Origin: Diphasiastrum complanatum
Lineage: Eukaryota > Streptophyta > Lycopodiopsida > Lycopodiales > Lycopodiaceae
Length of the DNA: 64,000 nt
NCBI GenBank assembly: GCA_029204225.1
Contig: CM055096.1
Coordinates: 46,819,079-46,883,078, forward strand
Reading direction: 5' to 3'
The notes beneath the pieces were generated by a model. It searched no databases and was not told the DNA's origin. It worked only from the letters and a program-made list of their open reading frames with translations. Numbering within the stretch: the first letter of the stretch is position 1; every line of letters begins with the position of its first letter. The position numbers and the translations under genes were made by a program. Shown in pieces: positions 44,608 to 55,333 of this stretch.

Positions 44608-45969
44608 ATGTCTAGTATAGCTTCTCATGACTTTCATTATAAAGTTCAAAAATTAGACGCTGAAACTATTAGATCTGATCTTGATTCCTCTTTGTTACTA
44701 TTATCTTTACTAGCTGTGTCTGACTGGTGTAAGTTTTGGCAGTTGTCTTGTAAAGATGAGCAGATTGCCATTGGTAAAATTTCTAAAATTCATAAATCTT
44801 TGGAATTACTAGAAGAAAGTGATGCCAAATTGATGGATGAATTTGAAAGATGCTCACCGCATATTTTGAATAAACTTGCTGAGTTACATGGTTTTGAACC
44901 TAATACTCTATATAAAACTCCCAGAAATTGTTCCTTTCATATTACTTCCCCCTTCTCTAATGGAAAGCATAGTCTTATCTCATTAGATGGCTTTTCCTAG
45001 GAAGAGGTATTGAATATTACTCAATCATATTTTCTTCCACCTCCTGCTGAACTATCCCCTTTTAAACCTAGTGATGCACCGTTTACTAGCCCTTTTATGT
45101 CTAAAAGGGCCTTTGAAGACATTCTTGCTTTGGTTGATAACAAGCCATGGCCATTGGGTAACTATGCCATGCTTGCTCCTATTCCAGATATGTGGATTAT
45201 TATGGGAGACCTTGGTGATGATGTAAAAAGAATAAAAGAGGATGCTAGAAATGCTGCAATTAATGAGCAATATTGCATTGAAACTCACACTAGAGCTCCT
45301 GCCTTTTTTATTATGAACCAGTTTGAAGCTTCTAGATGTCCCTCTCTCCATGGTATTTTCACTCGTATAAAAATGTGCCAAGGTGAACATGGAGAAAAAA
45401 CTAAGAAATTTCTTGATGAGACTTGGAATTTTCTTAGACCATTTATTAAATGTGATTGTGGCAAGAATAATGTGAAATGCAATGGTCAAATTTTATGGTT
45501 TGACCATGCAATATGGTTTATTCTCAACCACTTAGATTTGATGTTACCAGGTGACTCATTGAAAAGCAAATTGTTCACATGTTTAACTTGGATGTCCAAT
45601 GTGGTGAAGCCCATTATAAGAGCTTCAATTACTTTTATCTTTTTTTGTGAATTCATTTTGCAAGGAGTCCAAAAATTCACCGAAAACCAAAATGCAACTC
45701 TATTTTTTGGAATGTATGGTAAAGGTTTAACTTTCATTGAAAGAGGTATAAAACCTTATGGTTTGGTGAAAAATTCCGAGGATAACCCACATAAAAGATC
45801 CAAGATTATTGCTACAAGAGGGAGAACAACATGGAGAGGAAATTATAGAGCTACAGGTGGAAGAAATAGTAGAGGAATGATTTATAGAGGATTTAATACA
45901 AGTGATCAGTCTTTTTCTCATGTTACTCGGTCCTTCTCCATCTCGCACGCTTTCTTTGGATTTTGCTAA
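44608..45969 (+). pseudogene. Unrecognised ORF with Arg/Gly-rich tail, one TAG
   Basis: From ATG 44608 a frame of about 453 codons runs to TAA at 45967, broken only by TAG at 44998. The N-terminal third is helical in look (SDLDSSLLLLSLLAVSDWC; EESDAKLMDEFERCSPHIL). The middle has YAMLAPIPDMWIIMGDL and a Cys cluster IKCDCGKNNVKC. The C-terminus is basic and RG-rich (TRGRTTWRGNYRATGGRN), suggesting RNA or DNA binding. I recognise no family. One stop in a long frame means recent decay, read-through or an intron-like error. A retroelement gag or ORF1-type protein is the most likely class, from the tail alone. Confidence 0.5.
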
Positions 45970-46012
45970 TTATTGGATCTGAATGTTATTGGAATTGAGT
46001 GTTATTATACTT

Positions 46013-46017
<5 letters not shown>

Positions 46018-46103
<86 letters not shown>
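46018..46103. repeat. (GA)n microsatellite
   Basis: About 86 bases of GA dinucleotide, ending AGAAAGAG, between the RG-tail ORF and the CACTA transposase. Confidence 0.97.
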
Positions 46104-46108
<5 letters not shown>

Positions 46109-46299
46109 TAAGCTATCTTTGTTGTGGATCGTAGTGTTAATGGATCTTAGTGTTAATGAGTAGGGTTAATGGATGTAGAGTTAGATTTATTCTCACCATC
46201 CTCTTGAGACATGTAGTGGGTTTCTTTCCTTGCCTAACCTGAATCCAAGATCTAGTCAATCTAGCATCATAGAGACGGAGTTGGTTGTCACGCGTAGGT

Positions 46300-47191
46300 T
46301 CGTTCCCATGAGAGCGATAGTTTAGTTCAGATTTCAGCATGAGAGTCGAGCAAGCACCGCGGACACGAATGTACCCTCTTCTCAACTTGATTATTGTGGG
46401 ACAATCAATGACATCCTCGAAGTTGGATTTAGACAATTCAGCTTTTTCATATTTGATGTCAAATGGTTCAAAGTTATTTGCAATGGTCCCAATACAACTG
46501 TCAAAAAGGATAAGAGTGGTTATTTTGCCATTGACTCTACCAAGCTTTGGACAGATCAAAGCGATACATTTGTTTTTCCTCAACGATGTGAGCAGGTACA
46601 TTTCTTCTATGTCTTCGAGATGTCTATGCTCTTTTGTTGTCAATCAATCGATTTTCAGTATACTGCAAAAAATGTATATTGTGTATAGTAATACCCAAGC
46701 AAATTTCACATAAGTATGGATACTAACTAAAAGTCAACGTTTATGGTAACATTGATCAATTATAGGTGGTCTTTCACCCCGATCGTTCAAATCCCAGATG
46801 GTGGTACGTGATTCAAGTTGCTCCTCAAAGTAAAAGAATTTTTGAAGATAGAGATGTCGTGGAGGACATGGCGCTACCAATTGATGCACCTCATGAACAA
46901 GATCGTGATGATAAATGGGATGACACATTTTTGAAGGATGATCATATGCAAGCTTCACAAGCTAATGATGATATTGAGCGTGATGGATCATCATCGGATG
47001 GATCAACAACATACAACACACCTTCTCGATCTCACTCGTTGTCACCGTCGCTATTAACTTTTGAAGATCAGCTTATTAATGATGAAGCTATAGGAGATAT
47101 TTGGGTAGAATTAGAGATAGACTCATTTGGTTTGGCAGATTTGTTGCATGATGATGCGGCAAATGATAACGATGAACAACCAAATGAATAA
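46300..47191 (+). pseudogene. CACTA (En/Spm) TNP2-type transposase C-terminus, two exons
   Basis: Exon 1 reads ADTNVPSSQLDYCGTINDIL, then FDVKWFKVICNG and FAIDSTKLWTDQSDTFVFPQ. Exon 2 (from 46766) reads VVFHPDRSNPRWWYVIQVAP, then a long acidic Asp-rich tail to TAA at 47191. This order (YYG-x-DIIEL, FKC-W, D-x-FVLA-Q, then QVFY-D-x-RW-VV) is that of the DUF4216 region found at the end of CACTA TNP2 proteins. A 170-base intron with GT and AG ends keeps the frame. A TAG near 46322 closes the frame upstream, and the transposase core is not seen. Confidence 0.75.
46596..46765 (+). other. Spliceosomal intron in CACTA transposase
   Basis: Follows GAGCAG with GTACAT and ends ATCAATTATAG. Removing it joins CEQ to VVFHPD in frame and restores the conserved DUF4216 motif. 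Confidence 0.75.
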
Positions 47192-47439
47192 GTGAGGCAG
47201 TACGATGTATTTCAACTCATTGTAGTAGTAATCATATTGCTCACAGATGCGATTACACTTTGTTAATTGACTAGTGACATCAAACAAAAAGTCAACGAAT
47301 GGGAGTACACAATTTGTGGTTATCATTTTTTTGTGATACATAAATTTCTTTATTCACTTGTGCATATGGCAACCAATGTTGATAGAAAATGGAATTCAAT
47401 GTGATGATAGGTAACAAATTCCAAAAGTGAGATCCATTT

Positions 47440-47738
47440 ACATTCTGTAACATATCGTGGGTTATACCGAGGGGCCTTCTTTTCATCAGTCTCGGTATTA
47501 CCCTCGGTTTGCAGAGTGTCCTAGAATGTCTCTTGCCATCTTGACCCTCTTTATAACCCTCTCTATATGCCTGTCTACAAATGTCTCATAAACAAGTTCC
47601 AATTTGGTAGGCTTATACCAAGGCCAAACACTGGACCCGGGGCTCGAGGATTCCGCTTCCCCCACGACTCATTTTAAAAGCTATCTTTCAAAAAAACACT
47701 CAAAAAGGGCCTTAGAAATTGCTCGTCCTCTTGTAGTG
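47440..47738 (+). repeat. Probable right subterminal region and terminus of CACTA element
   Basis: Inverted and direct words such as GGTTATACCGAGG, CTCGGTATTACC and TATAACCCTC cluster here, and the segment ends CTTGTAGTG, the complement of CACTACAAG, the usual CACTA end. A matching left end was not found. The last bases could instead be the TG end of the neighbouring LTR. Confidence 0.5.
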
Positions 47739-48552
47739 ATATGGAGATGACAAGAGGATGATCTATAAAAAAATTCCAGCAAGTTCACACGTGTGGGGAA
47801 CAATCCTCAAGTGTGAATGATCTTGTTAAGCTTTGTGTTTATCACATAAATTGATTCTAGATTGAGTATCAAGATCTAGTTCTAGTATTTATGACCAAAG
47901 CACAATCTCTCATGCTAATAATCAAAGAATGATTGCATTCAATATCAAAAGAGAAGAAGTACAAGAATTTAATGCATTAGCATAATCCTCTACTCGAGTT
48001 AGAGAGAGAAAGAGAGCAAAATTCAAGCATACAATAAGATAGATCCAAATTGACATGGAATAGCTTCAAAGCTTGGTTCTTCATCAAAAATTATGAGAGA
48101 GCCTACACATATTTATGGAGATTGGAGTAGCTAGAACCATATTTTTCCTACTTTCATCCACATCTAAAAGTGACAACTAGCAAACTAGTGACATTTGTCA
48201 CTTTATATGCATGCATTTCTACCTACTTTTACCAGGTGTCAAATTCTAAACTAAATTTGTCCAAATCACTATGCATGTGTCCAATTGACTTTGTGCATGC
48301 CTTGCATGTCACTTTGGATCACTTACAATCATTGCATGTGATATTCCACGAGTTTCAACATGCCCATAATTGGCATTTCTATGTCTACATTCTATATCTA
48401 TGTTGTATATGACCAACTAGACTCAAGAAACCATGTAGCTCGAGTTTCTTCTAGGCCAAAATTGGTATTTTGTAATATGAAACATTACATACACATAGAA
48501 AAAACTTTGCCAAAGCCTAAAGTCAAGATAGATGATTTTTCATTTTTCAACA
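47732..48552 (-). repeat. 3' LTR of family-W copia, minus copy
   Basis: On the minus strand it starts TGTTGAAAAATG directly after the polypurine tract TTTTTAGGAGGAG. The far end is inferred: TG at 47732 gives 821 bases, near the 832 of the related nested element. Confidence 0.5.
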
Positions 48553-49330
48553 CTCCTCCTAAAAATTAATCTATGTTGACTTGAACATGGATCTTGGAAT
48601 TAATCCAAGATTGGCCCTTTGCTTGATGAAGGAATTTTTTCTCAAAGGTTTGGTGAGCAAATTTGCAATACAAGATGATGTGTCGATGTGCTCCAAGTAG
48701 ATTTCTCCTTCAATGAGTTTCTCTCTCACGAAGTGATGTGCAACTTCGATGGATTGTTGGCAAGGGCTTGTGCTGAAATATTGTCACACATGATCAATGG
48801 TAGATCATCTTCCTTGATAGTCTTTAGCTCCAAAGGCAATCTCTTGACCCAAAACGCTTATTTTGTTGTAGTAGTAAGTGCATTATATTTAGCTTCACAA
48901 GATGAGAGTGATATGGTATCTTGATTTTTGGAAAGCCAAGATATTAAATTTCCTCCAAGGTATATGACATATGCACTTGTAGATTTCCGATCTACTTTAT
49001 CATTAGCAAAATCCGAGTCAAAATAGCCAACAATAGAAAGATCTTCACTTTTGTATAAAAAACCATAATCATAGGTTGAAGATATGTACCTAAGTACCCT
49101 TTTTGCCATTTTCCAATGATGAATAGTAGGATTTTGCATAACTTGGCTCAACTTATGAACACTAAAACTTACATCAGGCCTAGTTATGGTGTGCCAAATT
49201 AAGGAGCCTATAAGACTTCTAAAAAGAGTGATGTCCACAAAGGATCTCTCATCACCTTTGTTAGGGTCTTTTACAATTTGCTCCATAGGAGTATCAATAC
49301 TCTTACAAACTCTGGAATCAAACTAACTCT
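48553..49330 (-). pseudogene. Copia family-W RT end and RNase H, minus copy
   Basis: Minus strand: KSIDTPMEQIVKDPNKGDER, SLIGSLIWHTITRPDVSFSV, AKRVLRYISSTYDYGFLYK, FDSDFANDKVDRKSTSAYVI, SSCEAKYNALTTTTK, then after a frameshift near 48858 CDNISAQALANNP and NLLTKPLRKNSF. It corresponds closely to 18426-19199. Both copies begin at the same (C)KxIDTPME point, so the truncation may be inherited or a shared hot spot. Confidence 0.9.
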
Positions 49331-49902
49331 CGCAGACTCTTTTGTGTCCTGGTCTCACTGAGATGGAACTTCAAAATTCTCTGCGAGGGTTCTTGCCCAC
49401 TAGAACTGAAAATTTTATTGTTTGCGAGGGTTCTTTGGTACTTTCCCGTCTTTTTTCCACTGGAAACTCTCGCACAGGCACTTAGCTAGTGAACTAACTC
49501 TCGTGAGTTCCTCTGTTTCCTGGTCTCACTGAGATGGAACTACAGAGGGCTCTACGAGAGTTTTGGTGAAGATTTGCATTTTTTTGGATTTTTACAAGAG
49601 TTCTTTGAGTTTTTATGGTTTTTTCTCTGATTTTTGTAATTTGCTTGGAACTAATTGTTGCAGGCTTCTATGCAGGTCTGGGATAGTACCCTGGAGCTGC
49701 TGCTAGTCATGCAAGGGTTAATTCTCACTAGTTTTGGAGATATTAAAATCTGATGAGATTTTAGACGCTTTTTCCCTCCAAAATATAGATTGGTGTGTTT
49801 TTTGAGTTTTCTCAGGTTTTGGTTTGGATGTCAATCTACCTAAAACTACTCCAAAAAGCAAGAAATAGCTAAAATGTAGCTATACTAGTTAGTGAAAATC
49901 TA
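49321..49902 (-). other. Gypsy leader with duplicated ~75-bp block
   Basis: Two imperfect copies of a block starting AACTAACTCTCG and containing CCTGGTCTCACTGAGATGG lie at 49321-49395 and 49492-49565. The rest has no gene and leads to the primer-binding site of the gypsy LTR. Confidence 0.6.
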
Positions 49903-49920
49903 TCCCCAACAACGGTGCCA
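49903..49920 (-). other. Primer-binding site, Athila/Tat (OTA) gypsy type
   Basis: Minus-strand TGGCACCGTTGTTGGGGA differs by two bases from the TGGCGCCGTTGCCGGGGA site typical of Athila and Tat elements. Confidence 0.8.
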
Positions 49921-49921
49921 C

Positions 49922-50437
49922 TGTAGGGTCAAAGATCTCACGTAGTAGTAGCTCTCCTGCCTGTCAACAAGGGTAAGATCACTGGATAGGTGCCTAACTA
50001 TGAATAGATGCTACTTTTAGTTGATTCCCTACTTTTTTCCTAACTCTACCACCATTAACACTACACGCCCCTAACCCTACTCCCCTAAACTACCTTCATC
50101 ATGATTGTTGGTGAAAGAGAAAGGAAGAATAGAAGAGATTGAGAGGAGAAGAGAGAAAGAGAGAGGTAGAGAGTGGGAGTGAGAGTAGATGTTAGCTCAA
50201 ATGCTCCTTATGTTTGCTAATGGAAAAACATTAACTATGGCAACCAATAAGCATGAAAATAGAAAGCAATGGAAAAACACAAACAAGAACATTAGCAAGT
50301 AGTGAATAGCAAATGAGGATGCTTCTCTTCCAAAAATGGTAGAGTGTCTTCCTTCTCATTAAGCATGAAATTTGCATACAAATTGTGCCTTTTTATAAAT
50401 AGGGAAGGCCCTTGCCCCAAAATCCTATTGGCCTTCA
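49922..50437 (-). repeat. Gypsy 5' LTR inserted in copia RT
   Basis: On the minus strand it runs from TGAAGGCCAATAGG to GACCCTACA, 516 bases, with its primer-binding site one base beyond. Its right edge interrupts the copia RT at VCRL. The rest of the gypsy element is missing on the left, so no target duplication can be checked. Confidence 0.7.
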
Positions 50438-50944
50438 AGCGACATACTTTATTCTCCTATCCTTTCACTACAAAGCCTTCAGGTTGATCCATGAACAACT
50501 CTTCTTCTAACTCACCATTTAGAAAAGCAGATTTCACATCCATCTGATGTAAAGGCCAACCAAAATGTGAAGCTAGAGCAACAAGTACATGTAGAGTATT
50601 CCACTTACATACTAGCACAAAGGTCTCCTCATAGTTGATGCCTTTACTTTGTGCATACCCTTTGATTACCAATCTTGCCTTGTGCTTTGCTATACTTCCA
50701 TCTGCATGGTACTTAGTCCTATATACCGATTTGCATCCAATGGATTTCTTGACAACTGGTGATTCTACTAAGTCCCATGTGCTATGCTTAGCAATTGACT
50801 CCATCTCCTCTCCCATGGCCTTACCCAAATGTCGTCATCCTTCGCTTCACCATAAGTCGAACGTTCTTTGCTTTGAATAAGACTAGATAAGAGAGCATAA
50901 TTTGCTTCATACCTTTCAGGTTGTGCCTTCTCTCTTGTTGATCT
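50438..50944 (-). pseudogene. Copia family-7 RT N-terminal part
   Basis: Minus strand: AMGEEMESIAKHSTWDLVES, CKSVYRTKYHADGSIAKHKA, GYAQSKGINYEETF, LHQMDVKSAFLNGELEEELF and PEGFVVKG, then a stop and NKVCRL, where the gypsy LTR cuts it. A stop also precedes AMGEE. The catalytic YVDD lies in the missing part. Confidence 0.9.
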
Positions 50945-51990
50945 TCATAGCTCTCCTTGGCTAGATGATCCTAGAAAGTCATCCATGTCACGGCTCTCCA
51001 ACAACCTCCCAAGCCACTTAGGGAGCTTCTTGTCAGGTGATTGGCTTCCTAGTGAAAATAGATCCCACGGTACATCCTTCTCCTTGCGTTTGTCACCTGC
51101 AACTTCAATCCTTCTTGCACCAAAAGGTTTGTCTCTACCTCTCCAACTTGTTTCCTGAGGTTGAGTATTAGTATCTTGAGATGTATCCTCATGTTCATCA
51201 CTTGGAAAGTCAATAAATGGATCATCATCAATCCTCACTATACCATCTTTCCCACTAGATGTGTCTATCTTCTCAGCATCCTCGTCTTCATACATTTCGG
51301 ACTCATCAAAGATGACATCACGACTTACATGGATTTTATTTTCCACTGGATCAAAAGATCTATAGCCCTTCACATGATCATCATATCCTAGGAATATACA
51401 CTTGATAGCTTTCACATCAAGTTTACGTCTCTCTTCCTTAGGAATGTGTATAAAGACCTTACATCCAAAGATTCGCAAGTGGTTCACCTTTGGCTTCTTC
51501 TCTGTGAATGCCTCCTCAGGTGTTATCTTTGGTATGGCAATGGTAGATTTTCTATTTTGAAGATGGACTACCGTACTACATGCTTCTGACCAAAAATATT
51601 TTGGTAGTTTCGTCTCAACTAGCATAGATCTGGCACTTTCCACAATCGTACGATTCTTGCGCTCAGCTACACCATTGAGAGCAGGAGTATAAGCTTGCGT
51701 AAATTGTCTTTTGATCCCACATTGATCACAAAGATCATTGAAGTCATTAGACTTGTACTCACCTCCACTATCTGATCTTAGAATTTTGATCTTCCTACCT
51801 GCTTGATTTTCGACCAATGCTTTGAAGCTCTTGAAATTGTCAAATGCATCCGATTTTTTCTTCAAGAAGTAGATCCACGTCTTACGTGACATATCATCAA
51901 TAAAGGTCATGAAATAGAAGACTTTACCTAAGGACATAGTCCTCATATGCCTGCATAAATCTGTGTGGAGCAAATCCAAGATGTTCTTTG
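50945..51990 (-). pseudogene. Copia family-7 integrase
   Basis: A 344-codon clean frame with all three catalytic acids: Asp in LLHTDLCRHM, Asp in LRSDSGGEYKS and Glu in NGVAERKNRTIVES. It continues with EACSTVVHLQNRKSTI, VNHLRIFGCKVFIHIP, FLGYDDHVKGYRSFDP and an acidic linker. The integrase itself could be functional; the surrounding gag and RT are broken. Confidence 0.94.
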
Positions 51991-52293
51991 CCCTTGCAAC
52001 ACCACACCACCTTTATTGAACTTATCTCAATGCTGCTTCCCATATACACATGATTCGCACATCGATTTCAAGTGGTCTTCTATGGTAGGCAATCTTGTTA
52101 CCATCTCCAATTTTCTCATCAAAATGAGGCTTCCTAAGTTCAAGTGACCAAGCCTCTTATGCCACAGTTCCATGTTGCCCCTTGATTGTAGCATTCAACC
52201 TGTACAATTTAGTACTGGAATCCCTTACTCCATCCGCAATAACTTTGAACTTTTGGTTCACATCCTTCACAAAGCAATGATCATGGAAAAATT
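51991..52293 (-). pseudogene. Copia family-7 GAG-pre-integrase, frame-broken
   Basis: Pieces in several frames: VKDVNQKFKVIADGVRD, KLYRLNATIKGQHG, LRKPHFDEKIGDGN and EDHLKSMCESCVYGKQH, a zinc-binding linker between protease and integrase. Stops and shifts split it. Confidence 0.75.
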
Positions 52294-53438
52294 CTACTTC
52301 AACTTTTGATTAGTAATGACTCCAACAGAAAGTAGATTTTTCTTCGAACCTGCTACGTAAAGTACCTTCCTGATCATCCTGCTTTTACCATCAGGTAGTT
52401 GGATTGAAATGGTGCCTATCCCCTTGATCTTGCACACATCACCATTTGCTTGTGAAATGGATGTTCCATTATCCAATACTTTTAAGCTACTGAACCAATC
52501 CTTGTTACTTGTCATGTGTCTTGTGGCTCCCGAGTCAATATACCATGCTTGATCATCTTGATTAGATGACAATGTATATATGAGGATGCTAGAGTCTTCA
52601 ATCTCACCCTCATCGACAAGGTTACCTGCTTTCTTTGGTTTCCCCTTGCCTTGTTCCGCCAAAAATTTTCGACATTCACTCTTCCAATGGCCCTTTTTAC
52701 CGCAATGGAGGCACTTTCCTTTCTTCTTGGTCTTACTGAAAGATCCCTCATCCTCCTGAGTCTTGGCAAATTGTTGTTTAGACTTCTTCTTGCCCTTGCC
52801 CTTGCCTTGTTTTTGGTGTGTCGCAAGTGCCTGATCGTTAGTATTTTGACGTCTAGCTTTCACCATTTCTCGTCGTTGCTCTTCCTGCACCAAGATTCCT
52901 ATGAGCTCATCAAAGGTTGGCAATCTTTCTCTTGATGCTATTCCACTCACAAACAGTTGATAGGGTTCTGCAATGCCACACAATGCATTGTGCACCAGCT
53001 CCACATCACGTATGTGCTCACCAACAGAATGTAGTTCATCTCTCATTGTCTTGATTCTAGTCCTATAAGTCTGAACTCCTTGCTCCATGCGGGCACTATT
53101 CGGTTTTGACTTCAAAAACATGATTCTTGACGGATTTGACGTCTCGAACTACTCCTTTAACACATCCCATGCTTGTCTGGGTGTAACGACATCACAAATG
53201 TGGGTAATGATGTGATCCTTCACTAACAAGTTAATGAAGGTCAAAGCTTTCCTCATCTTCTTGTTGAACACTTTGATGTCCGCTTCATTTGGCAACCTTC
53301 TCTCATCACCTGTGACAACTTCCCACACGTATTTTTCTCCATCAATATGTTTTTCATTTTGAATTTCCACACTGCATAGTTGGAAATCCCGTCCAATTTG
53401 CTACTTTCACTCAAAATGGACTCTCCCATGTTTGTCAT
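52294..53438 (-). pseudogene. Copia family-7 gag and protease
   Basis: Starts MTNMGESILSESSKLDG, YAVWKFKMKNILME, shifts frame near 53330, continues IDGEKYVWEVVTGDERRLPN, and crosses one TAG near 53147 into a 275-codon frame: MRDELHSVGEHIRDVELVHN, a zinc knuckle CLHCGKKGHWKSEC (near 52690) and the protease DSGATRHMTSNKDWF with intact DSG, then LYVAGSKKNLLSVGVI. This is the best preserved gag-protease in the window. Confidence 0.93.
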
Positions 53439-54698
53439 CGTAAAACTGCTTAAAACTTCTGTCGTAGGCTAAAAGAAGTGTGCCAAGGCCAACTGTGATG
53501 TCAGAAGTAAAAAATAATGACCTGCACTTTTTCCCTTACCAGGCCACTCGCCGCTTTTCCACAAATTGAAAGGTAAATCGGCGTCGCCTTCCGAAATGCA
53601 CTCAGTCGTCGACTCCCAACTACGTGCCCAATAGAATGCTGAAATCACTTTTGACACACTCCGAACACTTTCTCTACTGCAATCATTTGTTTTGTTGTAT
53701 AGTACTTGTAGGTACAGTCCGGGTGCCCTTCGTTTGGGTCAAAATGAATAAAGGAGGCAAAATTAAGGCCTTTTTACTTTTTGAACTATTTCTTCAATTT
53801 GCAGAGACTTCAACTCTCAGTGAATTTGGACCCAACTCAGCTTTCAATGTGAAATTTTTTATTGAAGTTGAAGGGCTAAATTTGTTTCAAATTCTCTTAT
53901 CCTTCTTCAAGGACCTTTCAGATTTCATCTAATGGTCGATTTTGATCCGATGGTGAGTACTCATCCTGAGTAGTGCGATCTCGACCGTCGATCCTGATCA
54001 TGCTTTATCCAACGGTCTCAACTGGATCTACATGCTAATGGTAGAGCCCTACAGCCGCTACACACCTTGAGATGCTACGGTTTCCCTTGCATTGGTCACG
54101 TGCGAGCTCCACGAGCACTTCTTTTCCCTTTTCTCCAAAGTTTTGGATATGGCTGCCCTCAGAGATTTGATCCAGCACCCTTACACTTCCACGGCCACAG
54201 CCTTCTCAGATCTGTTTTGCACTGCTAGGGCGCCCTCCTCTAGAATTTCACAGCTTCCAAAAGATTCAGAATGGAGAGAAATCTACGTTTTTGAGCTTCC
54301 AAACCCTAGGCCAGGGTTTTTCTCAAAAAACTAATCTTGGCTTCCTATTCACAGTTCTCTGACAGGCCTATCCTCTTCCTCTGAGGTCGCCCTACTGCTA
54401 GGAGTGTGTTGTTCAATCCGTTTGTCAAACGGTGTCCGATTGAATGCACACTAACTGCAAACACCAAGTAGCCTTCCTTCAGAATTTCACAATTCCGTTT
54501 GCTGAGGTTCTGATTTAGCCAACAACTCTTGTCTCTGAATCCTCACACAGTCTCAAGCTCACCAAGCTTTTGTGTGCTAAACTCTTTGCACTAGTGCTTC
54601 TCTTTCCGTCTTCAACCTGTCGTAAACCCCGAACTCAAAAGACTGTTCTCCCGAAGCTCTCTTCAACGGCGTCGTTGTACTATGCACACTCCCTGTAC
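53439..54698 (-). other. Leader of family-7 copia
   Basis: About 1.26 kb between primer-binding site and gag, without a recognised gene. This is long for a copia leader, and part may be inserted sequence. Confidence 0.5.
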
Positions 54699-54711
54699 GG
54701 CTCTGATACCA
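54699..54711 (-). other. Primer-binding site, tRNA-iMet type
   Basis: Minus-strand TGGTATCAGAGCC, an exact complement of the plant initiator tRNA-Met end, ten bases from the LTR end. Confidence 0.9.
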
Positions 54712-54721
54712 ACTTAGAATT

Positions 54722-54954
54722 TGCTTCAAACAGGAACACAGATCATGCTACACAGTAACACAGACAGAAAACACTCTCCACAGCAAGCTCACATAGCAAC
54801 TGTATTTCTCAAAATGAAAGTACATTGTACATATAGTTGTTCACTTAGGCAACCCATGCATGATCCAGGTTGTCGTTGGCGGGACGTGTGTCTCGTTGAC
54901 TTGCCTCGTGGTGAGGCCAACTGATCCTTATCGACTGATAGGACCCACAGTACA
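54722..54954 (-). repeat. LTR-like repeat, copy B (5' LTR of family-7 copia)
   Basis: 233 bases, TGTACTGTGGGTCC to CGAAGCA-like end on the minus strand, followed by AATTCTAAGT and the primer-binding site. Copies A (41348) and C (60641) share only this segment, which defines its limits. It sits against the ORF-X element LTR. Confidence 0.75.
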
Positions 54955-55283
54955 ACTTGAGTTGGTCCCTTCTTATAGTAGAGAGGAGGACCCTGGCCTC
55001 TGAATCCTATTGGTCTAGTCTTGCCTCTCTTTTTATTCAAATTTAAAAAACTGTGAGAACCATCAAAACTGGAGGGAAACCCAACTTTATTCACTAACTT
55101 GACATTTAGGCCCTACGACATTAAAAGTCCCGCAAAAAGGCCTAAAGTCCTTTTATTGACTTTTAACTAATCAATCAAATAACTATGTGATCGTTGGGTT
55201 GGACTTACACATGCAGGGTGCCAAATCCCTCTCACTTATTAGCTAGGGTTAGGGTTGCCTTGGGATCCGCAAACCCTCCAACA
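54955..55283 (-). repeat. 3' LTR part of the ORF-X gypsy element
   Basis: On the minus strand it starts TGTTGGAGGGTTTGCGG right after a polypurine tract. About 128 bases of it recur at 26685-26822. The left end is set by the start of LTR copy B, so the true LTR may be longer. Confidence 0.65.
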
Positions 55284-55299
55284 GTATCCCCCACCAAAA
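55284..55299 (-). other. Polypurine tract of the ORF-X element
   Basis: Minus-strand TTTTGGTGGGGGATAC directly before TGTTGGAGGG. It places ORF-X just upstream of a 3' LTR. Confidence 0.75.
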
Positions 55300-55333
55300 C
55301 GGGTGGCGGTCCCAGGACACCTGCAATATGCAG

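Noticed and set aside
46018-46103. GA tract as part of the upstream ORF
   Set aside because: It lies after the TAA at 45967 and is a plain microsatellite.
46137-46643. Minus-strand 168-codon frame
   Set aside because: The plus strand here encodes the CACTA DUF4216 motif with a restoring intron; the minus frame is its shadow.
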